Assembly: GCF_003201815.1 (NCBI RefSeq)
Contig: NZ_QJKB01000001.1
Coordinates: 992,001-1,056,000, forward strand
Length of the DNA stretch: 64,000 nucleotides
Direction of reading: 5' to 3'
Origin: Undibacterium pigrum
GTDB lineage: Bacteria; Pseudomonadota; Gammaproteobacteria; Burkholderiales; Burkholderiaceae_D
The notes beneath the pieces were generated by a model. That model worked only from the letters and a program-made list of their open reading frames with translations. It was not told where the DNA came from and did no database searches. Position 1 is the stretch's first letter. Each line of letters starts with the position of its first letter. Below, piece after piece: positions 27,693 to 38,000 of this stretch. A program made the position numbers and the translations under genes.

Positions 27693-28451
27693 ATGACCGA
27701 TTCAGCAGATGATCTGGACGCATTGTTTGAAGAAATGGCCAATCAGCGCCTGGAAACCAATGTAGAGTCCCCCTCTTCCGGAGCAGCAGTTGTTGCAAGC
27801 AGTCCCGCACCCGAGCCTGAGCCTCTACCTGCCAAATTCAATCTGCATGGCGATGATGCTGACTCTTCCCGACCTATGTTTGATCGACTGGGTGGCCTGG
27901 TCAGGATGTTGCACGACTCCATGCGTGAATTGGGCTACGACCGCTCGCTGTCTGACGTTGCGGAACAAATTGCCGATGCTCAGGGCCGACTGGAATACGT
28001 TGCCACTCTGACCGAACAGGCTGCCAACAAGGTCTTGAATGCCACAGACCTCGGCATGCCGGAACAGGATGAACTGGCAAAAAAAGCCAAATCCATGGAT
28101 GCACGCTGGACAGATTTATTTGACGGTAAACTCAGCATCGATGAATTCAAGGCTCTGGCGACAGACTCCAAGACCTTTGCTAACGCTGTCTTATCAGCCA
28201 CAGATGCTGAGAAAGCGCGCCTGCTGGACATCATGATGGCGCAAGATTTCCAGGATTTGACAGGCCAATTGATTAAGAAAGTTGTTGCAATCAATAAACG
28301 TGTCGAACACGAACTGGCACAAATACTTCTCGACAATGCACCATCTGACCTGAAAGAGAAAGCAGTAGAATTGATGGAAGGCCCTTCCGTCCCGAACGCG
28401 GCTTTGGAACAGGACGATGTAGATAACCTACTTGATAGTCTGGGTTTCTAA
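27693..28451 (+). CDS. cheZ: Chemotaxis protein phosphatase CheZ
   Basis: Dephosphorylates CheY-P. 252 residues with a Pro/Glu-rich N-terminal linker, a long helical hairpin core and the catalytic signature MMAQDFQDLTGQLI, active-site glutamine about Q187. The C-terminal helix DDVDNLLDSLGF, the CheY-docking peptide of CheZ, is intact. GGAGAACC lies upstream of the ATG. The stop overlaps the next cheA start as TAATG. It is not in the large chemotaxis operon at 41-55 kb but coupled to a second CheA. Confidence 0.93.
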   Translation: MTDSADDLDALFEEMANQRLETNVESPSSGAAVVASSPAPEPEPLPAKFNLHGDDADSSRPMFDRLGGLVRMLHDSMRELGYDRSLSDVAEQIADAQGRLEYVATLTEQAANKVLNATDLGMPEQDELAKKAKSMDARWTDLFDGKLSIDEFKALATDSKTFANAVLSATDAEKARLLDIMMAQDFQDLTGQLIKKVVAINKRVEHELAQILLDNAPSDLKEKAVELMEGPSVPNAALEQDDVDNLLDSLGF

Positions 28452-30307
28452 TGGATGACATGCTCAAAGAATTTGTCGTCGAGGCGCTCGATCTGGCGAC
28501 TAATGTAGAAGAACATCTACTATCGCTCGAGCGCAATCCCGGCGACATGAATACGCTTAATGCCGTATTCCGGTCGTTCCATACGATCAAGGGTGGCGCA
28601 GGCTTCATGAATTTGAGCGCCATGGTCTCGGCCTGCCATTTGACCGAAAATCTCTTCGATGCCCTGCGCACAGGACAAGTACCCGTCACGCCAGAAGCCA
28701 TAGAAGCGGCTCTCGAGGCTAGCGGCTTTGTCGCTGACCAGCTTACTGCCCTGAATAATGGCACCGAGCCGGACAAGTTGTCGACCATGCCCAAGTCTTT
28801 GGAAAAAATGCTGACAGATGCCATAGAAATGAAGGGCGTCAGCAAAAAACCGGCAGCTGCCAAGGCAAAAGCACCAGAAGCGCCCAAACCCAAAGCGGCA
28901 GAAAAAGCTGCGGCTCCGGCAGCTAAAAAAGAAGAAACCGGTGAAGTTGACTGGAATGCTTACTACCGCGCGGTGACGCCGCCAGGCACCCTGCCCGAAG
29001 AAGAAGTCGAGGCAGAAGCCGAAGAAATCCAGGCAGAAGAAGTACATGCGCCAACGCCAAGGGAAGAGACAGAAGCTGTCAAGTCTTCACTCTCTGGCGG
29101 TGAAGTCAAACAAAATGCACCTGCCAAAGAAGAAAGCATACGCATTGATGCGGTCAAGCTGAACGTCTTGCTTGAAGTTGCTGGGGAATCTGTGCAGGCC
29201 GCCAATCAGGCAGCAGTACTTCTGGAAAAACTTTCACAATTTAAGTTCGACGGACAAGCTGCACCGTTGATGTCTGCCTTGACAGAAACCCTGACACGCG
29301 CATCCCGTTACTCAACCGAGCTGCAACGTGCCACGCTGGCCACACGCATGCAGCCGGTGGGACGTTTGTTCCAGAAATTCCCCAGGCTGATCAGGGAACT
29401 GGCACGTGATCTTGGCAAAGAAGTCGATCTGAACATTGCTGGTGCCGAGACTGAAGTGGATCGCGTTGTCGTGGACAGCTTGTATGATCCACTGGTCCAC
29501 ATGTTGCGCAATGCACTTGATCACGGCATAGAAACCGCAGAAGAACGCATCAATGCCAATAAATCACCGCGTGCCACGATTTCATTGAAAGCATGGCAGG
29601 AAGCCAGCAGCGTCATGATAGAAGTGACGGATGATGGCAAAGGCATGGATGCACAAAGACTGCGTGACAAAGCTGTCTCCAAAGGCTTGATCAACATCCA
29701 TGATGCCCGTACTGACGACGAAGCCTTCCAGCTAGTGTTTTTACCAGGCTTTTCGACCAAGGAAGTCGCGTCCAGCGTATCCGGTCGCGGGGTAGGCATG
29801 GACGTGGTAAAAACTGCTGTAGAACGCCATCGCGGCGCGATACGCATAGCTTCTCAACTGGGAACAGGCACTACCTTCCTGATCCGTTTGCCAATTGAGC
29901 TGTCTATCGTTCCAACCATGCTGGTCCGTACTGACGGCGCATCACTGGCCTTGCCAATGGCGACTGTACAGCGCGTGGTTGAATTGCCAGAAACCTTTGA
30001 AAGTGTCGGTGGCCAACCTGTTTTGCGTGATCTTGGCCGGCCTTTGCCAGTGAAGTCTCTGGGCAAGATACTGGGTTACACGCCAGCGTCTGAAAGAGTT
30101 GGGATCGTCATTGCAGCGCCCAGCCCTTACATCTTGTCTGTAGATGCAGTTGATGGCACAGCCGATCTGGTGATCAAACCACTGACCTGCATTAGCACCC
30201 CAGGCATTACGGGCACTGCCCGCTCTGCTGAAGGTGAGCTGGTTCTGGTGATCAGCCTATCTTTCCTGATTGATGGTTGCAAGACCAGGGAACGCATAAG
30301 CGCCTGA
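28451..30307 (+). CDS. cheA: Chemotaxis-type histidine kinase CheA (second copy, short)
   Basis: 618 residues. P1 Hpt domain with the phospho-accepting His44 in SFHTIKGGAGF. Residues 128-220 are a Lys/Ala/Pro/Glu-rich linker, and I see no folded P2 CheY-binding domain. P3 dimerisation helices follow (RIDAVKLNVLLEVAGESVQA). The P4 ATPase has MLRNALDHGIE (N box), EVTDDGKGMD (G1), FLPGFSTK and GRGVGMDVVK (G2). A P5 CheW-like domain ends the protein. It differs clearly from the kinase at 48,253-50,286. Coupling to cheZ suggests that it shares a response regulator with that phosphatase. Confidence 0.93.
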   Translation: MDDMLKEFVVEALDLATNVEEHLLSLERNPGDMNTLNAVFRSFHTIKGGAGFMNLSAMVSACHLTENLFDALRTGQVPVTPEAIEAALEASGFVADQLTALNNGTEPDKLSTMPKSLEKMLTDAIEMKGVSKKPAAAKAKAPEAPKPKAAEKAAAPAAKKEETGEVDWNAYYRAVTPPGTLPEEEVEAEAEEIQAEEVHAPTPREETEAVKSSLSGGEVKQNAPAKEESIRIDAVKLNVLLEVAGESVQAANQAAVLLEKLSQFKFDGQAAPLMSALTETLTRASRYSTELQRATLATRMQPVGRLFQKFPRLIRELARDLGKEVDLNIAGAETEVDRVVVDSLYDPLVHMLRNALDHGIETAEERINANKSPRATISLKAWQEASSVMIEVTDDGKGMDAQRLRDKAVSKGLINIHDARTDDEAFQLVFLPGFSTKEVASSVSGRGVGMDVVKTAVERHRGAIRIASQLGTGTTFLIRLPIELSIVPTMLVRTDGASLALPMATVQRVVELPETFESVGGQPVLRDLGRPLPVKSLGKILGYTPASERVGIVIAAPSPYILSVDAVDGTADLVIKPLTCISTPGITGTARSAEGELVLVISLSFLIDGCKTRERISA

Positions 30308-30343
30308 GTGCTACTCTTCCATATTTGCAGTAAATCACCTGAT

Positions 30344-30387
30344 AAACGCATTTTGACCAAATCTGTCAAAATGCGTTTATTCTTTTT
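30344..30387 (+). terminator. Rho-independent terminator after the cheZ-cheA operon
   Basis: A 14-bp stem, AAACGCATTTTGAC (30344-30357) and GTCAAAATGCGTTT (30365-30378), with a 7-nt loop, followed by ATTCTTTTT. Confidence 0.85.
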
Positions 30388-30405
30388 ACAGCCATATGGC
30401 GTCTC

Positions 30406-31884
30406 ATGACCACTTCCCCCCTCTCTCTGCAGGAATTCATGCTGGAGAATCAGTTTGCAGAACTTCCCGCACACTTTTATACCCATCTCGCAGCCAGCCC
30501 TATAGACAAACCTTATCTGGTGGCGGCAAGCACAGAAGTTGCAGCACAACTGAACCTGGACCAAGCCAGCCTAAACTCGCCCGAATTTTTGAATTATTTT
30601 TCAGGTAACCAGCTCATCCCAGGCAGCAAGCCCTTGGCAGCCGTGTATTCAGGGCACCAGTTTGGCGTCTGGGCAGGTCAACTGGGTGATGGCCGCGCCC
30701 TGCTTCTTGGCGGCACATCTCATGCTGAACAGCACCTGGAAATACAACTGAAAGGCGCAGGCATGACCCCCTATTCACGCATGGGTGATGGGCGGGCAGT
30801 ATTGCGCTCTTCCATACGTGAGTTTTTATGCTCGGAAGCAATGGCGGCATTGAACATCCCGACTTCACGTGCGCTCTGCGTCATCGGCTCAGACCAGATG
30901 GTTTTTCGCGAAACACCAGAAACCAGCGCTGTCGTGGCCCGTGTAGCCCCCAGCTTTGTCCGTTTTGGTTCTTTTGAGCACTGGTATTACAACGACAGGA
31001 TGGATGATCTGCGCCTGCTGGCTGATTATGTCATTGCACTTTCCTATCCCGAACTGCAGACAGAAAACAATCCTTACCAGGCGCTGCTGGCTACCGTAAC
31101 CACACGCACTGCCACACTGATGGCGCAATGGCAGGCCGTAGGGTTTATGCACGGCGTCATGAATACCGACAATATGTCCATCATCGGCCAGACTCTGGAC
31201 TATGGCCCTTTCGGTTTCATGGAAGCTTATGATGAAAAACATATCTGCAACCATACCGACCAGCAAGGACGCTACTCCTATCGCATGCAACCAGCCATAG
31301 GCAACTGGAATTGCCAGGCACTGGCGCAAGCCTTGTCGCCAGTCATAGGTAGTGTTGATGACACCAATGCTGCACTAAGCCATTACCCAGCCGTTTATCG
31401 CAAAAAATGGACAGAGCTCATGCATCAGAAGTTTGGCCTGAAGACAGATCAGGAAGGCGACCTGGATTTATTTGCTGGCTTTTTCACTTTGTTACAAAGT
31501 AACCATGCCGACTTCACCCTGAGTTTCCGTCATTTGAGTAAGCTTTCGAATCAGAAATCGACCAAGGATGAGCTACTGCGTGATTTATTCCTGGACAGGG
31601 ATGGCCTTGATCTATGGCTGCTTGATTACAGGGCGCGCCTGGGCATGGAACAAAGTGATGACAAGACACGTCAAGCCAGCATGCTGTCAGTCAACCCCAA
31701 ATTTGTCTTAAGAAATTATCTTGCGCAGGTAGCGATAGAGAAAGCGCAAAAAAAGGATTTTTCAGAAACCAGGAAGCTGTTGAGCATCCTGAAAAACCCC
31801 TATGACGAACAAGAAGAGCATGAAGACTATGCAGAATTGCCGCCAGACTGGGCCAGGCACTTGGAAGTCAGTTGTTCATCCTGA
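30406..31884 (+). CDS. selO: Protein adenylyltransferase SelO (YdiU/UPF0061 family)
   Basis: Pseudokinase-fold enzyme that transfers AMP to Ser/Thr/Tyr of proteins, tied in E. coli and yeast to oxidative stress responses. 492 residues. Landmarks: YSGHQFGVWAGQLGDGRA, QLKGAGMTPYSRMGDGRAVLRSSIREFLCSEAM, VARVAPSFVRFG, HGVMNTDNMSI with the metal-binding Asn/Asp, and DYGPFGFME. The protein ends in Cys-Ser-Ser (C490), the position where eukaryotic SelO carries selenocysteine. A possible in-frame later start exists, but the N-terminus fits the family. It lies 32 bp upstream of msrB on the same strand. Confidence 0.95.
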   Translation: MTTSPLSLQEFMLENQFAELPAHFYTHLAASPIDKPYLVAASTEVAAQLNLDQASLNSPEFLNYFSGNQLIPGSKPLAAVYSGHQFGVWAGQLGDGRALLLGGTSHAEQHLEIQLKGAGMTPYSRMGDGRAVLRSSIREFLCSEAMAALNIPTSRALCVIGSDQMVFRETPETSAVVARVAPSFVRFGSFEHWYYNDRMDDLRLLADYVIALSYPELQTENNPYQALLATVTTRTATLMAQWQAVGFMHGVMNTDNMSIIGQTLDYGPFGFMEAYDEKHICNHTDQQGRYSYRMQPAIGNWNCQALAQALSPVIGSVDDTNAALSHYPAVYRKKWTELMHQKFGLKTDQEGDLDLFAGFFTLLQSNHADFTLSFRHLSKLSNQKSTKDELLRDLFLDRDGLDLWLLDYRARLGMEQSDDKTRQASMLSVNPKFVLRNYLAQVAIEKAQKKDFSETRKLLSILKNPYDEQEEHEDYAELPPDWARHLEVSCSS

Positions 31885-31916
31885 TATAGAGAAAACACAG
31901 AAATACAGAGGAAATC

Positions 31917-32312
31917 ATGAGCAAAATCGTTAAATCAGATGCCGAATGGAAAGCGCAACTCAGCTCCATGGAGTATGAAGTCACCCGGCATGCCGCTACT
32001 GAGCGCGCCTTTACTGGCAAATTCTGGGATCATCATGAAGTAGGCACATATACCTGCGTCTGCTGTAATACACCCTTGTTTACTTCAGATGCCAAATTTG
32101 ATTCCGGCTGCGGCTGGCCAAGTTACTTCAAGGCAATTAATCCGGCAAATGTTCGTGAGAAAGTTGATACATCTCATGGCATGACGCGCACCGAGATTTT
32201 GTGTAATATCTGCGACGCTCATCTAGGACATGTATTCCCGGATGGACCACCACCTACGAGATTGCGGTATTGCATCAATTCCGCTTCCTTGAAATTTGAC
32301 CCTGCAACTTAA
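31917..32312 (+). CDS. msrB: Peptide-methionine (R)-S-oxide reductase MsrB
   Basis: Reduces methionine-R-sulfoxide in proteins. 131 residues. Zinc ligands C47, C50, C96 and C99 (TCVCC, CNIC). Catalytic C119 lies in [10 protein letters not shown] cysteine at 65 in SGCGWPSY is at the usual resolving position. GAGGAAATC is just upstream of the ATG. No signal peptide, so it is cytoplasmic. Its place after selO, another redox-linked gene, suggests a small oxidative-damage unit. Confidence 0.96.
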   Translation: MSKIVKSDAEWKAQLSSMEYEVTRHAATERAFTGKFWDHHEVGTYTCVCCNTPLFTSDAKFDSGCGWPSYFKAINPANVREKVDTSHGMTRTEILCNICDAHLGHVFPDGPPPTRLRYCINSASLKFDPAT

Positions 32313-32323
32313 GCTGTCTGTAA

Positions 32324-32947
32324 ATGAAATTTCTTTTTGATATGTTCCCGGTAGTTTTGTTTTTTGTCACCTTTAAATGGGGTGAGAAAAATCCGGCTAC
32401 CGCACAATCCCTAGTCTCTTATTACTTTTCTGGCATAGTTTCAGGCGGAGTGACGACAGCAGAACTGGCTCCCATATTATTGGCAACAGCACTTACTCTG
32501 GTCGCCTCCATATGCCAGATTGGCTATCTGCTGATACGTCGCAAAAAAGTCGATGCCATGCTGTGGATTTCCTTCATCATTATCATGGTATTTGGTGGTG
32601 CCACTTTGTATTTCCAAAGCGAAGCCTTTATCAAATGGAAACCAACTGTGTTGTACTGGTGCTACTTTGGTGCTTTTGCTCTGGCGCAGTTTATTTTCAA
32701 GAAAAACCTGATTCAAATGGCCATGGGCGAGCAAATCAAACTCCCTGAGCTAATCTGGACGCGCCTGAGCTATGCCTGGATGCTGTTCTTCTTGCTCATG
32801 GGATTTGTAAATCTGTATGTGGCGTTTAATTTCTCTACAGACACCTGGGCAAACTTTAAATTGCTCGCTGTTGTTGCCATCATGCCTGCATTTGTTATTA
32901 TACAAAGCCTATTTTTGGCCAAGTACATGGAAGAACCTGCTCAATGA
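32324..32947 (+). CDS. yciB: Inner-membrane septation/envelope protein YciB (IspZ family)
   Basis: 207-residue multi-spanning membrane protein. The family signature KFLFDMFPVVLFFVTFKW at the N-terminus, TLYFQSEAFIKWKPTVLYW and WTRLSYAWMLFFLLMGFVNLYVAFNFSTDTWANFKL are diagnostic of YciB/IspZ. Five to six helices are predicted by hydropathy. In enterobacteria it affects cell division and envelope integrity. Its stop overlaps the BolA-like start as ATGA. Confidence 0.94.
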   Translation: MKFLFDMFPVVLFFVTFKWGEKNPATAQSLVSYYFSGIVSGGVTTAELAPILLATALTLVASICQIGYLLIRRKKVDAMLWISFIIIMVFGGATLYFQSEAFIKWKPTVLYWCYFGAFALAQFIFKKNLIQMAMGEQIKLPELIWTRLSYAWMLFFLLMGFVNLYVAFNFSTDTWANFKLLAVVAIMPAFVIIQSLFLAKYMEEPAQ

Positions 32948-33216
32948 CACGTCATGAAAAAATATTAAACCGCCTGACGGAAACCTTGTGGCCCGTTGAG
33001 TGTCAATTAACAGATGACTCTGAAGCCCATCGCGGCCATGCTGGCGCTGCAGGCGGCGCCGGTCATTACAGTGTAAGAATAGTTTGTCAGCAATTTGACG
33101 GACTAAACCGTATTTCCCGCCATCGACTAGTGTATGATGCCGTTGGCGATATGATGCAAACGGAAATTCATGCCCTCAATATAGTGGCATTGAGTCCGTC
33201 AGAGATAGCGACCTAA
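32944..33216 (+). CDS. BolA family protein
   Basis: 90 residues. The BolA core is visible: ILNRLTETLWPVECQLTDDSEAHRGHAGAAGGAGHYSVRIVCQQFDGLNRISRHRLVYDAVGDMM spread over residues 7-72, with the HRGH segment and the invariant HR near 60. BolA-type proteins partner with monothiol glutaredoxins in Fe-S handling. It overlaps yciB by 4 bp and is followed by the foldase gene, a conserved betaproteobacterial order (yciB-bolA-ppiC). Confidence 0.92.
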   Translation: MTRHEKILNRLTETLWPVECQLTDDSEAHRGHAGAAGGAGHYSVRIVCQQFDGLNRISRHRLVYDAVGDMMQTEIHALNIVALSPSEIAT

Positions 33217-33266
33217 GCAGTTTATTTATAATCCGTTTTTTTTATTTTGTTATTTAGGAACAGACA

Positions 33267-34043
33267 ATGACTTTTAAACCTGCTCATTTGCTGGTAGTAC
33301 TTCTTGCAACTGCCCTCCCTGCAATGGCTCAAACTCTGGCTACGGTTAATGGCAAGACAATCCCTACCAGCCGCCTTGAAACATTAGTTAAACAAGTAAC
33401 TGCGCAGGGACAACAGCAAGACAGCCCGCAATTGCGTGCGATGTTGAGGCAGGAACTGATCAACCGCGAAGTATTGATACAAGAAGCGGAGAAATCAGGA
33501 TTAGCGAATAACGCTGAAGTAAAACAAGCCATCGAAGCAAGCCGTCAATCCATACTGGTGCGTGCCCTGATGATAGAGCAATTGAAAAAGAGCCCTGTTA
33601 GCGATGCAGAAGTACAAGCCGAATATGACAAGTTGAAAGCACAAGCTGGCGATAAAGAGTATCACCTTTACCACATCTTGCTGGAAAAAGAAGATGAAGC
33701 CAAAGCCATCATCTCCAAATTGAAAGCTGGCGCCAAGTTCGAAGAACTGGCCAAGCAATCCAAAGATGCTGGCTCAGCTTCCAAAGGTGGTGATCTTGAC
33801 TGGTCCACTCCAAATAATTGGGATCCAACTTTTGCAACAGCTGTAAAAGCACTGCAAAAAGGCCAATTCACAGAAACACCAGTGAAATCACAGGCTGGCT
33901 TCCATATCATCAAGCTGGATGATACACGCACAGCAAAATTCCCTACTATGGAAGAAGTCAAACCTCAATTTGTAGAAGGTTTGCAACAACAACGTGTACA
34001 GGCGTATCAGCAAACCTTGATCAAAAAAGCCAAGATCCAGTAA
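33267..34043 (+). CDS. Periplasmic parvulin-type peptidyl-prolyl isomerase
   Basis: 258 residues. Signal peptide of about 21 residues ending in AMA. A SurA/PrsA-like N-terminal helical domain follows (TVNGKTIPTSRLETLV, RQELINREVLIQEAEKSGLANN). The rotamase/parvulin domain is at about 125-220 with LYHILLEKEDEAKAIISKLK, FEELAKQSKD and KGGDLDW. It is likely a folding catalyst for outer-membrane proteins. AGGAACAG precedes the ATG, and a TATAAT at 33,227-33,232 may be its own -10 box, although no good -35 is seen. Confidence 0.92.
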   Translation: MTFKPAHLLVVLLATALPAMAQTLATVNGKTIPTSRLETLVKQVTAQGQQQDSPQLRAMLRQELINREVLIQEAEKSGLANNAEVKQAIEASRQSILVRALMIEQLKKSPVSDAEVQAEYDKLKAQAGDKEYHLYHILLEKEDEAKAIISKLKAGAKFEELAKQSKDAGSASKGGDLDWSTPNNWDPTFATAVKALQKGQFTETPVKSQAGFHIIKLDDTRTAKFPTMEEVKPQFVEGLQQQRVQAYQQTLIKKAKIQ

Positions 34044-34064
34044 TTTCGTCTGGCTTTGCTTAAG

Positions 34065-34093
34065 AAAAGAGGTGCGCATGCACCTCTTTTTTG
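34065..34093. terminator. Bidirectional terminator between the foldase and solute-binding genes
   Basis: An 11-bp stem, AAAAGAGGTGC (34065-34075) and GCACCTCTTTT (34080-34090), with loop GCAT. A T run lies on the plus strand and an A run opposite. Confidence 0.9.
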
Positions 34094-34111
34094 TATTCTA
34101 TCTTCACCAAA

Positions 34112-34852
34112 CTATTGGTATTTATTGATGATGCTCGTCAATTTACCGCTACGCTGCAATTCCGCCAGGCCCTTATCCAGTTGCTCTATGATTTGCGCTG
34201 CCTGCGGGTGATCTTTACTGACTCCAAAATGCAGGGGATATTTTTCTGTTTGCGGCAGGCTTACTATTTTGTAAGTACTCATATCAATGGGCAAAAGGCT
34301 CAGACGGGCAAACCCCAATAATACCTCCTGCATATCCACCACAATGTCGCAATGACCGCGTTCAATTTTGCGCATGAGACTGATATAACTGGTCGCGCCA
34401 CTCTCTATCGCTGATGCAGGCAATTTGGTATAGAAAGTGGATGAGCCGTGCAATGAGCACACTTTATATTTTTCCAGATCGCTGAGTGCTTGCAATGGTG
34501 CTTGAGGAAAACGCTTTGCTAAATACAGGTAAGATGGCGAAAGGCTGTGATAGCTACGTGAAAACAAATACATCTTTTCACGCTCAGGGTTCTTGAACAC
34601 CGACATCACAATATCAAAGCCTTCGCGAGCCTGTACTTCAAACAGGCAACGTGCCCAGGGCCTGAGTTCTATCTTGGGGTCGGCAAAGATATTTCTCAAA
34701 ACCTCTGCCGACAAGCCCTCTACTGCTGCTCCAGGCACCTTGACATAAGACATGGGCGGCCAATTACCATCTCCACCGCAGGCACGCAAGCGCTCTGCTG
34801 CACCAGCAGTATGCAAGGCAAACAACAAAGCAAAGAATAACAAATATCGCAT
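34112..34852 (-). CDS. Secreted solute-binding-protein-like (SBP family 3) protein
   Basis: 246 residues with a signal peptide of about 18 residues (AGA-A cleavage). The periplasmic-binding-protein family 3 fold is suggested by LRACGGDGNWPPMSYV near the N-terminus, ELRPWARCLFEVQAREGFDIVMSVFKNPERE and FGVSKDHPQAAQIIEQLDKGLAELQRSGKLTSIINKY at the end. No permease or ATPase gene is adjacent, so it may be a stand-alone sensor-type binding protein rather than part of an ABC importer. The ligand is unknown. Confidence 0.82.
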   Translation of the reverse strand: MRYLLFFALLFALHTAGAAERLRACGGDGNWPPMSYVKVPGAAVEGLSAEVLRNIFADPKIELRPWARCLFEVQAREGFDIVMSVFKNPEREKMYLFSRSYHSLSPSYLYLAKRFPQAPLQALSDLEKYKVCSLHGSSTFYTKLPASAIESGATSYISLMRKIERGHCDIVVDMQEVLLGFARLSLLPIDMSTYKIVSLPQTEKYPLHFGVSKDHPQAAQIIEQLDKGLAELQRSGKLTSIINKYQ

Positions 34853-34954
34853 TTATCTAGAGAAAGTTTCCCTGGCGATTCATTATAAGGAAAGCTGCGC
34901 TTCCCAGAAGCCTTATTATCAACTCAAATGTAAATCATCTTCATAAGCATAAAG

Positions 34955-34990
34955 CAAAAAAAAGGCGAAATCATTTCCATGATTTCGCCT
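34955..34990 (-). terminator. Rho-independent terminator after purL
   Basis: An 11-bp stem, AGGCGAAATCA (34963-34973) and TGATTTCGCCT (34980-34990), followed on the minus strand by eight T. It lies 23 bp after the purL stop. Confidence 0.9.
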
Positions 34991-35012
34991 GCGAGTCTGT
35001 GCCTATAAAAGC

Positions 35013-38000
35013 TTAGCCAACAAACACTCGTGCATTGCGGAACATACGCATCCAGGGAGAATCTTCACCCCAGCCATCTGGATGCCATGAATGCAAGACT
35101 GAGCGGAATACACGCTCAGCATGCGGCATCAACACGGTAAAGCGGCCATCTTCATTGGTGACTGAAGTAATGCCCTGTGGTGAACCATTTGGATTGTATG
35201 GATAAGCTTCTGTTGCCAGGCCAGCATTATTGATAAAACGCATGGCCACCTGTGCTTTGGCAATGTCGCCAGTCGTTGAGAAGTCAGCAAAACCCTCACC
35301 ATGAGCGATGGCGATAGGTGTTTGTGTACCAGCCATGCCCTGGAAGAAGATGGAAGCAGACTCAGCCACTTCCACCATGGCAAAACGACCCTCGAATTGC
35401 TCAGACTTGTTCTTCGTGAATTTAGGCCAGGCCTGTGCACCAGGGATGATGGATTTCAAATTACTCATCATCTGGCAACCATTGCAGATGCCCAGACCAA
35501 AGGTATCGTCGCGATGGAAAAATTGTGAGAATTGATCAGACATCATGGCATTGAACAAAATTGTTTTTGCCCAACCCTCACCTGCCCCAAGTACGTCGCC
35601 ATAAGAGAAACCACCAACAGCGATCAAGCCCTTGAAGTCAGCCAGTTTTGCGCGACCAGCAATCAGGTCACTCATATGCACGTCTACCGCCTCAAAACCG
35701 GACTTATGCATGACATAGGCTGTTTCTATATGCGAATTCACACCCTGCTCACGCAAGATGGCAACCTTGGGACGTACGCCAGTCGCAATGTATGGGGCTG
35801 CCACGTCTTGCTGCGGATCGAAGCTCAGTTTAGGCTGCATGCCTGGATCATTGGCATCCACGATGCGCGCATATTCAGCATCAGCACCGGCAGGATTGTC
35901 GCGCAGACGGGCGATTTGCCAGCTGGTTTTACTCCACAACTGATGCAATACAGTTCTAGGCTGTGTATAGATTTGCTTGGCATCGCGGGTAAATTCGATG
36001 ATGCCGCTATTGTTTGGTTTGCCGATGATATGGCTGCAAGCACCCAGATTAAAGCTGCGCAAGACATCCATGACTTCTGAACGTTGTTCAGTGCGCACCT
36101 GTATCACAGCACCCAGTTCTTCATTGAACAAGGCGCGCAAGGTCATGTCATTACGACGTTCAGACACTTGGCTAGCCCAGTTCTTGGCATCGCCCTGGTC
36201 TGCTGCATGCTCGCTATCCATGGTCAGGATATCGAGATTGACGGACAAGCCAGCACGGCCAGCAAACGCCATTTCACACAGGCTGGCGTACAGGCCACCA
36301 TCAGAGCGATCATGGTAAGCCAGCAATTTGTCTTCACTATTCAACTGCTGGATAGCAGCGAAGAAAGCTTTCAAGTCTTCTGCACTATCAACGTCCGGCG
36401 CATCGTTGCCCAACTGCTGCATGACTTGCGCGAAACAGGATGCACCCAGACGATTTTTACCACGACCGAGATCAATCAGGATCAAGCTGGTATCGCCCTG
36501 GTCAAGGCGTATTTGCGGCGTCAATGACTTGCGCACATCATAGACTGGCGAGAAGGCAGAAATAATCAGCGATACTGGTGAAGTCACCGCCTTGCTTTGA
36601 CCTTCGTCCTTCCATGTAGTACGCATGGACAGAGAATCTTTGCCTACCGGGATACTGATACCCAGTGCCGGGCATAATTCCATGCCGACTGCTTTTACGG
36701 TATCAAACAGGGCCGCATCCTGGCCAGGCTGGCCACAGGCTGCCATCCAGTTAGCTGACAGTTTGATATCCGAAATATCGTTGATCGGTGCAGCAGCGAT
36801 ATTGGTGATGGCTTCACCAACCGCCATACGGCCAGATGCGGCAGCATCAATCACGGCCAGCGGGGTACGTTCACCCATGGACATGGCTTCACCCAGGTAG
36901 CCTTCCAGACTCATGGTGGTCACGGCGCAATCAGCTACCGGCACCTGCCATGGACCAACCATCTGGTCACGCACTGATGTAGCGCCAACCGTTCGGTCAC
37001 CAATGGTGATCAGGAATGATTTGTCAGCGACCGTAGGCAGGCTTAATACGCGCTCAGCAGCAACTTGCAGATCAATGCCCGTCAAATCAATTTTTGGGAA
37101 ATCATTGCTGACATGGACAACATCCCTGTGCATTTTTGGTGGTTTGCCGAGCAAGACATTCATGGGCATGTCGACTGGTGAAGTGTCGTTCAGCGGGTCA
37201 ATGACGCGCAATTGACGTTCTTCAGTCGCGGTACCCACCACGGCAAACGGACACCGCTCACGTTCGCAGAAATGACGGAACAATTCCAGGCTCTCTGGTG
37301 CTATGCCCAGGACATAACGCTCCTGTGATTCATTACTCCAGATTTCTTTCGGTGCCATGCCGCTTTCTTCCAGCGGCACTTTACGCAAATCAAACAGTGC
37401 GCCGCGCTTGGCATCATTGGTGATTTCAGGGAAGGCATTCGACAAACCGCCTGCACCTACGTCATGGATGGACAGGACAGGATTATCATCACCCAACTGC
37501 CAGCATGAATTGATGACCTCTTGTGCACGACGCTCCATTTCAGGGTTGCCGCGCTGTACAGAGTCAAAATCCAGATCCGCCGTATTAGTCCCTGTTGCCA
37601 TCGAAGAAGCCGCACTACCACCCATGCCTATGCGCATGCCCGGGCCACCAAGTTGTATCAACAGAGTACCGACTGGCAGATCATTCTTTTTGGTGTGTCT
37701 GTCAGAGATATTGCCGATACCACCGGCAATCATGATGGGCTTGTGATAGCCATACACCGTGCCACCGACATTTTGCTCAAAGGTACGGAAATAACCACCC
37801 AGAACCGGACGGCCAAATTCATTATTGAAAGCCGCACCACCCAAAGGGCCTTCTATCATGATTTGCAGTGGTGAGGCGATGCGGTCTGGCTTGCCGTAGG
37901 CATTCGCGTCGACTTTTGCAGTCAGGCTGTCGCCAGCATTTTCCCAGGCCTGGCGCGCACCCGGCAACATCAGGTTGGACACGGTAAAACCGGTCAGGCC

